Source of the DNA: an uncultured Bacillus sp.
GTDB lineage: Bacteria; Bacillota; Bacilli; Bacillales; Cytobacillaceae
NCBI GenBank assembly: GCA_937894355.1
Contig: CALCRD010000482.1
Location: 1 to 9,278, forward strand
Direction: 5' to 3'
Length of the DNA stretch: 9,278 nucleotides
Shown one piece after another: positions 5,047 to 9,278 of the stretch; the first letter of the stretch is position 1, and each line of letters begins with the position of its first letter. The notes beneath the pieces were generated by a model. The model did not search any database. It saw only the letters and a list, made by a program, of their open reading frames with translations, and had not been told where the DNA came from. Position numbers and translations under genes: made by a program.

Positions 5047-6909
5047 TTATTTTAATAATCTGAGGCTGTTTAATATCACTAATATGGTACTTCCCTCATG
5101 ACCAATGACCCCTAAAGGCAAATCGAGGATTTGTACAAAATTTGAGATAATTAACAACATAATAATTGAAATCGAAAAGATAATGTTCTGTTTAACAATC
5201 CGATTCATTCGTTTCGAAAGACGGATGGCTTCGGATATCTTAGGTAAATCGTTCTTCATAAGCACCACATCTGCTGTTTCTAGTGCTACGTCCGTGCCGC
5301 CCCCCATGGCAATTCCTACACTGGCCGTGGCTAGTGCCGGGGCATCGTTTATCCCATCGCCAACCATTGCTACAAAGCCAAATCGATCTTTTAACTTCTT
5401 TAAATGCTCTACCTTGGTTTCCGGAAGGCATTCCGCTACAAAATCGTTAACATGGCTTTCCTCGGCTATAACCAATGCCGTTTTTTCGCTGTCGCCCGTT
5501 AACATACTTGTGAAAACCCCTTGGGCCTTCAATGAATCGATCGCTGTTTTTGTCTCGTTACGGACGACATCTTTTAGAGCGACAATAGCAGCAATTTCAC
5601 ATTCGCATTGGATAAAAACAATCGTCTTTCCTTCTAAGGCAAGAGCTTTTGCTGCCCCATTAGCGAACGCTTCTGCTTCTTGTTTGCCAACAAAATTCGC
5701 TTTGCCAATTTTCCATTCTTTGTTTCCTAAACCAGCCTTAATACCCCATCCGGAAACATCTTCAACATAATCAGGTTGTAACAGCGGCCAGTTTCCCGAT
5801 TTTTTTACATACTTCACAATCGCTTGAGCTAGTGGATGGTTAGAATGATTTTCGATTGAGCCTAAGGTTAGCAGAATGCTCTCCTCGGAAAAGGGTTCCT
5901 TAACAATTACATTCGTAACTAAAGGTTTTCCCTTTGTAAGGGTTCCTGTTTTATCAAAAGCAATCGCTTTTAAATGACTAAGATTTTCTAAATGGACGCC
6001 ACCTTTAAACAAGATTCCATGCTTTGCCCCATTTGATATTGCCGCCAATGTTGCCGGCATAATCGAAGCAACTAGAGCACATGGGGAAGCCACTACTAGT
6101 AAAATCATTGCCCGATAAAAAGTTTCCGTCCAACTCCATTCCAGTAAAAAATGGGGGATGAACATCATGAGTAGTACGACAATTAATACGACCTTAACAT
6201 ATGTTCCTTCAAAACGTTCAATAAACAACTGCGAAGGTGATTTTTCACTTTGAGCAGATTGAACGAGCTCGATGATTTTTGAAAAAAGAGTTTCGTTACT
6301 AGGCTTTGTAATCGAAACATTAATGGAGCCGTTTAAATTGACCGTTCCAGCAAATACGTCATCACCAAAAGCTTTGGTAACCGGAATTGCCTCACCCGTA
6401 ATCGCGGCCTCGTCAATGGTTGTTTGGCCTTTTACAATTTTTCCATCAGAAGGAACTCGCTCTCCTGGTTTAATCATAATGATATCGTTAATTTCAAGCT
6501 GGGAGACATGGACTCGGTCCTCACGACCATTGGAGATCCGTAGCGCCTCTTCAGGCTGTAATTCCATTAACGAGGAAATCTCCTTATGACTTTTGTTCAT
6601 CGTATAAGTTTCCAAAGCTCCGCTTATTGCAAAAATAAAGATAAGCATGGCACCTTCAGTCCAGTAGCCAATAATACTTGAGCCGATTGCCGCAAAAATC
6701 ATCAGCATTTCCACATTTAGTTCCTTATTTTTAACGGTCTCTATAATTCCTTCTTTGGCTTTGGCGAATCCACCAATGATAAATGCTGCGATGAAAATAA
6801 CGATTGAAGCAGTTTCTGTTTCAAAATGATTTAATATCCACCCGATTGCAATTAACAAGCCGCATAAAATGGCAGCAAACAATTCAGCATGGGGGAGCAT
6901 CTTTTTCAA
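5047..6909 (-). CDS. pfeT: P1B-4 type metal-efflux ATPase (PfeT/ZosA-like)
   Basis: A membrane ATPase that pumps divalent metal out of the cell. Numbering from the TTG at 6909 (620 residues): actuator TGE 171-173, SPC in the transport helix at 275-277, phosphorylated D319 in DKTGT, HP at 358-359, TGD 471-473, GDGINDAP 517-524, and HEGST at 604-608 in the last helix. SPC together with HEGxT defines subgroup P1B-4, which handles Fe2+/Co2+; classic zinc/cadmium pumps have CPC. No N-terminal GMxCxxC metal domain is present. B. subtilis PfeT (formerly ZosA/YkvW) is of this type, exports ferrous iron and is PerR/Fur controlled. The end given is the first conventional codon, but it lacks a ribosome binding site. 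The frame continues 19 codons to an ATA at 6966 with an ideal AGGAGG, giving about 639 residues, near the PfeT length I recall (637). Confidence 0.92.
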   Translation of the reverse strand: MKKMLPHAELFAAILCGLLIAIGWILNHFETETASIVIFIAAFIIGGFAKAKEGIIETVKNKELNVEMLMIFAAIGSSIIGYWTEGAMLIFIFAISGALETYTMNKSHKEISSLMELQPEEALRISNGREDRVHVSQLEINDIIMIKPGERVPSDGKIVKGQTTIDEAAITGEAIPVTKAFGDDVFAGTVNLNGSINVSITKPSNETLFSKIIELVQSAQSEKSPSQLFIERFEGTYVKVVLIVVLLMMFIPHFLLEWSWTETFYRAMILLVVASPCALVASIMPATLAAISNGAKHGILFKGGVHLENLSHLKAIAFDKTGTLTKGKPLVTNVIVKEPFSEESILLTLGSIENHSNHPLAQAIVKYVKKSGNWPLLQPDYVEDVSGWGIKAGLGNKEWKIGKANFVGKQEAEAFANGAAKALALEGKTIVFIQCECEIAAIVALKDVVRNETKTAIDSLKAQGVFTSMLTGDSEKTALVIAEESHVNDFVAECLPETKVEHLKKLKDRFGFVAMVGDGINDAPALATASVGIAMGGGTDVALETADVVLMKNDLPKISEAIRLSKRMNRIVKQNIIFSISIIMLLIISNFVQILDLPLGVIGHEGSTILVILNSLRLLK

Positions 6910-6963
6910 TATACTGGTATTCGGTGAGGGCTCTGTTGTACTAATAATCTTAATATCCGCGCT

Positions 6964-6980
6964 TATGGGAATCTCCTCCT
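6964..6980 (-). promoter_or_regulatory. Strong RBS with an ATA initiation codon for the ATPase
   Basis: On the minus strand AGGAGGAG (6980-6973) precedes the codon ATA (6966-6964), with 8 nt between AGGAGG and ATA. ATA is in frame with the ATPase and no stop intervenes. The in-frame codons between the upstream TAG and the TTG at 6909 contain no ATG, GTG, TTG or CTG. The sites at 6909 and 6900 have no Shine-Dalgarno sequence. The N-terminus would read (M)SADIKIISTTEPSPNTSI and then run into the known frame. Confidence 0.6.
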
Positions 6981-7054
6981 ATTTAGAGTTAGAGCAGCAA
7001 GCTATTTTTCGAATTTAGGTTGAATGGCTAGTCTGTTTGTTTAGTAATTGAGAA

Positions 7055-7069
7055 AAATAATCACAATCA
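7055..7069. promoter_or_regulatory. Fur/PerR-like 7-1-7 site
   Basis: On the minus strand TGATTGTGATTATTT matches 10 of 14 defined positions of the Fur 7-1-7 consensus TGATAATNATTATCA and 9 of 14 of the PerR consensus TTATAATNATTATAA. It lies about 90 nt upstream of the ATPase ribosome binding site, where metal control is expected for a PfeT-type pump. AT-rich DNA yields partial matches by chance, so this is tentative. Confidence 0.35.
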
Positions 7070-7091
7070 ATATCTAGATAAAATAACGAAA

Positions 7092-7113
7092 GCTGTCATC
7101 AAGGGATGACAGC
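7092..7113. terminator. Hairpin, probable terminator after yfkF
   Basis: A perfect 9-bp stem pairs GCTGTCATC (7092-7100) with GATGACAGC (7105-7113) around a 4-nt loop. On the minus strand TTTCGTTATTTT follows, a moderate U-rich tract. It lies about 165 nt past the MFS gene stop and upstream of the ATPase, so it probably separates the two transcripts. The rest of 6981-7277 shows no supported gene. Confidence 0.55.
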
Positions 7114-7277
7114 AAACTAGACACAAACCTGAAATATTTTATTATTCACAAAATAGTCACATTTATAATCCCGTATATCTTAGCACGAAAATTGGCGTCT
7201 GAAAAGCATTTTGCATTATTGACATAGTGTAAACGATAGGTTCCCCTTTTTTACCAAATTTTCAGGGCGTGAGGCCA

Positions 7278-8444
7278 TTATAGAACTTCGACTCTCTTGG
7301 GTCGGAATACAAGAAGCGAAACAAAAATACAGAACAGCAAACCACTTATCATGTAAAAGAAACTTCCCCCTGAAAAATAATGAATGGTTAGCCCACCGAA
7401 AAACGGTCCACTAATACTGCCTAAGCTGTAAAAAATGCCGCACATTAAATTTCCGGTAGGTAATAGAGATCGGGGCAATAAATCTGCCATATAGCTTAAT
7501 CCGAGTGAAAAGGTGGAACCGACAAACATTCCGGAAATCGAAAAGCAAATAAGAAGACCGATGACTGAATCACGGAGCAAACCAGCCATGATAAAACTGC
7601 AAATGCCCAATATCATGACGGTTAATAATACGCTTTTTCGACCTAATTTATCACTCAAAATTCCTAATGGTAATTGAAAAATAATACTACCAACAGCAAA
7701 TGCGGGCAAAATAATCGAAACTGCACTAATATCAAGTCCCGTTCGGAGGGCGAAAACAGGAAAGTTACCATGTAAGGAGGTCTCCATAAAGCCATATCCA
7801 AACGGAGGAAGAAAAGCCACCCACGCGTATTTAAAAACTTGTCCAAACCGTTTGATTGTCCCCAGAAATGAATCGGGTTCATTCGTCGGTTCAGGAAAAT
7901 CATTTTTCAAAAACCAGATCAAACACCAAGTAGCTAGGCTAATAATCGATGCAACAATAAAAGGTAAAGCTTCATTAACTTCTACGAGTCTGGTCATAAG
8001 CGGGCCTGCGGCAAATCCCAGTGAGAAAAACAGACCATATAATGAAATGTTTCGCCCACGTTTATGATTTGGTGAGAAGGAGGTAATCCAGGTTTGTGTG
8101 CCAAAATGAAGAATATGGTCACCGATTCCAATGATTAATCGCAAAATAAACCAGAACCAAAAAGATTTCCATATCGGAAATAAGGCCATAGAAATGGCAA
8201 CGGCTAAACCGCCAATAAGAATAATTGGTTTATAGCCAAACCTTCTTAACGGTGCTTCCATTAACGGGGATACAAATAGAACCCCAATATATAGACCTGT
8301 TGCATGTAGCCCATTTAAAGCCGGAGATAGTCCATCTTTTTCAAAAATAATAGCAATTAACGGTAGCAGCATTCCTTGGGCATACCCAGAAATGGCTACT
8401 ATTCCAATAAGAATCCAAAAACGAAATCGTTGATTTTGCTTCAT
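7278..8444 (-). CDS. yfkF: MFS transporter, YfkF-like
   Basis: A 388-residue major facilitator with about 12 hydrophobic spans in two halves, separated by a charged loop at about residues 180-205 (KNDFPEPTNEPDSF). The canonical loop motif is clear in the second half (GILSDKLGRK, 261-270) and degenerate in the first (SPLMEAPLRRFGYK, 59-72). Overall features and position next to chaA match B. subtilis YfkF, annotated only as a putative efflux carrier; the substrate cannot be read from the sequence. The ATG at 8444 has GGAGA 10 nt upstream, a wide but acceptable spacing. It is divergent from chaA, with promoters for both in a 136-nt gap. A hairpin at 7092-7113 probably ends its transcript. Confidence 0.88.
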   Translation of the reverse strand: MKQNQRFRFWILIGIVAISGYAQGMLLPLIAIIFEKDGLSPALNGLHATGLYIGVLFVSPLMEAPLRRFGYKPIILIGGLAVAISMALFPIWKSFWFWFILRLIIGIGDHILHFGTQTWITSFSPNHKRGRNISLYGLFFSLGFAAGPLMTRLVEVNEALPFIVASIISLATWCLIWFLKNDFPEPTNEPDSFLGTIKRFGQVFKYAWVAFLPPFGYGFMETSLHGNFPVFALRTGLDISAVSIILPAFAVGSIIFQLPLGILSDKLGRKSVLLTVMILGICSFIMAGLLRDSVIGLLICFSISGMFVGSTFSLGLSYMADLLPRSLLPTGNLMCGIFYSLGSISGPFFGGLTIHYFSGGSFFYMISGLLFCIFVSLLVFRPKRVEVL

Positions 8445-8477
8445 TATTATTATTTCTCCATAATATATTTTCCTTTG

Positions 8478-8506
8478 ATGGTATCGAGAAAGGGTAAAGT
8501 TTGCAA
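8478..8506 (-). promoter_or_regulatory. Candidate SigA promoter for yfkF
   Basis: On the minus strand TTGCAA (8506-8501) and TACCAT (8483-8478) are spaced by 17 bp; each matches 4 of 6 consensus bases. It leads to a leader of about 30 nt before the MFS start. Confidence 0.45.
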
Positions 8507-8519
8507 GAAAAATATATTT

Positions 8520-8548
8520 TTTACCAGCAGGGGAAAAAATAGTATACT
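8520..8548 (+). promoter_or_regulatory. Candidate SigA promoter for chaA
   Basis: TTTACC (8520-8525) and TATACT (8543-8548) are spaced by 17 bp, matching consensus at 4/6 and 5/6. Transcription would begin about 25 nt before the chaA start codon. Confidence 0.6.
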
Positions 8549-8580
8549 CAGCTTAGGGACTTAAATAAGGAGTTGGAAGT

Positions 8581-9278
8581 ATGGTAAATAAGATTTTTCT
8601 GGTGCTTACTGTAGTTGGTGTTCCGCTTTCAGTAGCAGGATCATTGATGGATTGGCCAAGTATTTTGATGTTTGGCATATATTGTTTAACAATTATTGCC
8701 CTCGCTGGTTTTATGGGTAGGGCAACTGAAAGTTTAGCGATTGTAGCTGGACCACGGATCGGCGGTCTGTTGAATGCTACCTTTGGTAATGCCGTCGAAT
8801 TAATTATCTCAATTTTTGCATTAAAAGCGGGATTGACTGAGGTTGTTCTTGCTTCCTTAACAGGTTCGGTATTAGGGAACTTACTACTTGTAGCAGGTTT
8901 ATCCTTTTTCATTGGCGGTGTAAAATTCAAACGTCAAAAATTTAATGTTTATGATGCAAGGCATAATTCTGGACTACTGATGTTTGCCATTATTGTTGCT
9001 TTTGTCATTCCAGAGGTTTTTGCTCAATCGATGAATGATGCCAAAACGATTTCTTTAAGTGTTGGTATTTCTGTCATTTTAATTGTCTTATACTTATCAG
9101 CTTTATTCTTTAAACTCGTTACTCATCGTGGGGTTTATCAACATCATGTTGAGGGAGCCGAGCATCATGAAGAGGAGCCAGAATGGAGCAAAGGCAAAGC
9201 AATTGCCGTCCTGTTTGCGGCAACAATCGCTGTTGCTTATGTATCAGAAAACTTGGTTCACACTTTTGAAGCAGTAGC
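8581..9278 (+). CDS. chaA: Ca2+/H+ exchanger of the CaCA/CAX family (3' end outside window)
   Basis: A membrane antiporter that exports Ca2+ in exchange for protons. The first 232 codons are present and the gene is open at the window end; B. subtilis ChaA (YfkE) is about 351 residues, so roughly a third is missing. The first alpha-repeat is clear at about residues 61-84 (GGLLNATFGNAVELIISIF) with the ion-binding GNxxE glutamate at E73, followed by SVLGNLLLVAG. A loop rich in His and Glu (about 184-203, HHVEGAEHHEEEPEW) follows the fifth span, as in the acidic region of CAX proteins. The second alpha-repeat starts near the edge (VSENLVHTFEAV). The ATG at 8581 has AAGGAG 8 nt upstream. It is divergent from the MFS gene, the same pairing as B. 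subtilis yfkE-yfkF, although I recall those as co-directional neighbours and am not certain. Confidence 0.92.
   Translation, partial: MVNKIFLVLTVVGVPLSVAGSLMDWPSILMFGIYCLTIIALAGFMGRATESLAIVAGPRIGGLLNATFGNAVELIISIFALKAGLTEVVLASLTGSVLGNLLLVAGLSFFIGGVKFKRQKFNVYDARHNSGLLMFAIIVAFVIPEVFAQSMNDAKTISLSVGISVILIVLYLSALFFKLVTHRGVYQHHVEGAEHHEEEPEWSKGKAIAVLFAATIAVAYVSENLVHTFEAV

Noticed and set aside
5105..5770. 221-codon plus-strand open frame inside the ATPase gene
   Set aside because: Antisense shadow of a gene with all P-type ATPase motifs; no ribosome binding site or recognisable domain. The same holds for 5240-5431 and 6272-6589.
6884..6966. Suspected frameshift or leader peptide ahead of the ATPase
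   Set aside because: On rereading the bases at 6901-6920, the ATA-initiated frame is continuous with the ATPase, so no frameshift or separate leader is needed.
8553..8930. 125-codon minus-strand open frame opposite chaA
   Set aside because: The plus strand encodes clear CaCA exchanger motifs over the same bases; the minus-strand product has shadow-like composition.

Overview
The window looks like a low-GC chromosomal segment from a Bacillaceae member (Bacillus, Neobacillus or a close relative). The reasons are a recognisable SinI/SinR pair, the yfkK / yfkJ-yfkI-yfkH / yfkF / chaA(yfkE) gene set known from Bacillus subtilis, AGGAGG-type ribosome binding sites, and intergenic repeats of a type I remember as common in Bacillaceae genomes. 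Taxonomy is inferred from gene content and not tested.

Layout. (1) 1-258: end of a repeat element, a bidirectional terminator, and a 38-residue single-span membrane peptide on the minus strand. (2) 259-725: no convincing gene; one nested palindrome at 491-520 lies here. (3) 726-1426: a 46-residue SinI-like antirepressor on the plus strand faces a SinR-like repressor on the minus strand. They are tail to tail and separated by a second repeat copy and a 112-nt structured inverted repeat that overlaps the sinR stop codon. (4) 1427-1698: divergent control region between sinR and a methionine aminopeptidase. It holds extended -10 promoters and a SinR-operator-like heptamer. (5) 1699-2454: stand-alone type I methionine aminopeptidase, followed by a degenerate repeat and a bidirectional terminator. 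(6) 2629-4764: yfkK (minus) divergent from the tight yfkJ-yfkI-yfkH cluster (plus), encoding a low-molecular-weight phosphatase, a YtxH-like membrane-anchored coiled protein and a YihY-type membrane protein. (7) 4852-4956: a 34-residue basic peptide with a strong ribosome binding site, then a bidirectional terminator. (8) 5047-6966: a P1B-4 type metal-efflux ATPase (PfeT-like, minus). Its good ribosome binding site points at an ATA codon, and a Fur/PerR-like site lies upstream. (9) 7278-8444: YfkF-like MFS transporter (minus), divergent from (10) 8581 to the window end, a ChaA-type Ca2+/H+ exchanger that continues outside the window.

How it fits together. The left half carries the biofilm/motility switch (SinR and its antirepressor) in an arrangement unlike the co-directional sinI-sinR operon of B. 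subtilis. The right half is a stress and ion-homeostasis neighbourhood: phosphatase cluster, ferrous-iron-type efflux pump, MFS carrier and calcium/proton exchanger. I saw no CRISPR array, transposase, tRNA or rRNA. The observations most worth checking are the rearranged SinI/SinR pair with its intervening structured RNA-like element, and the ATA start of the ATPase gene.
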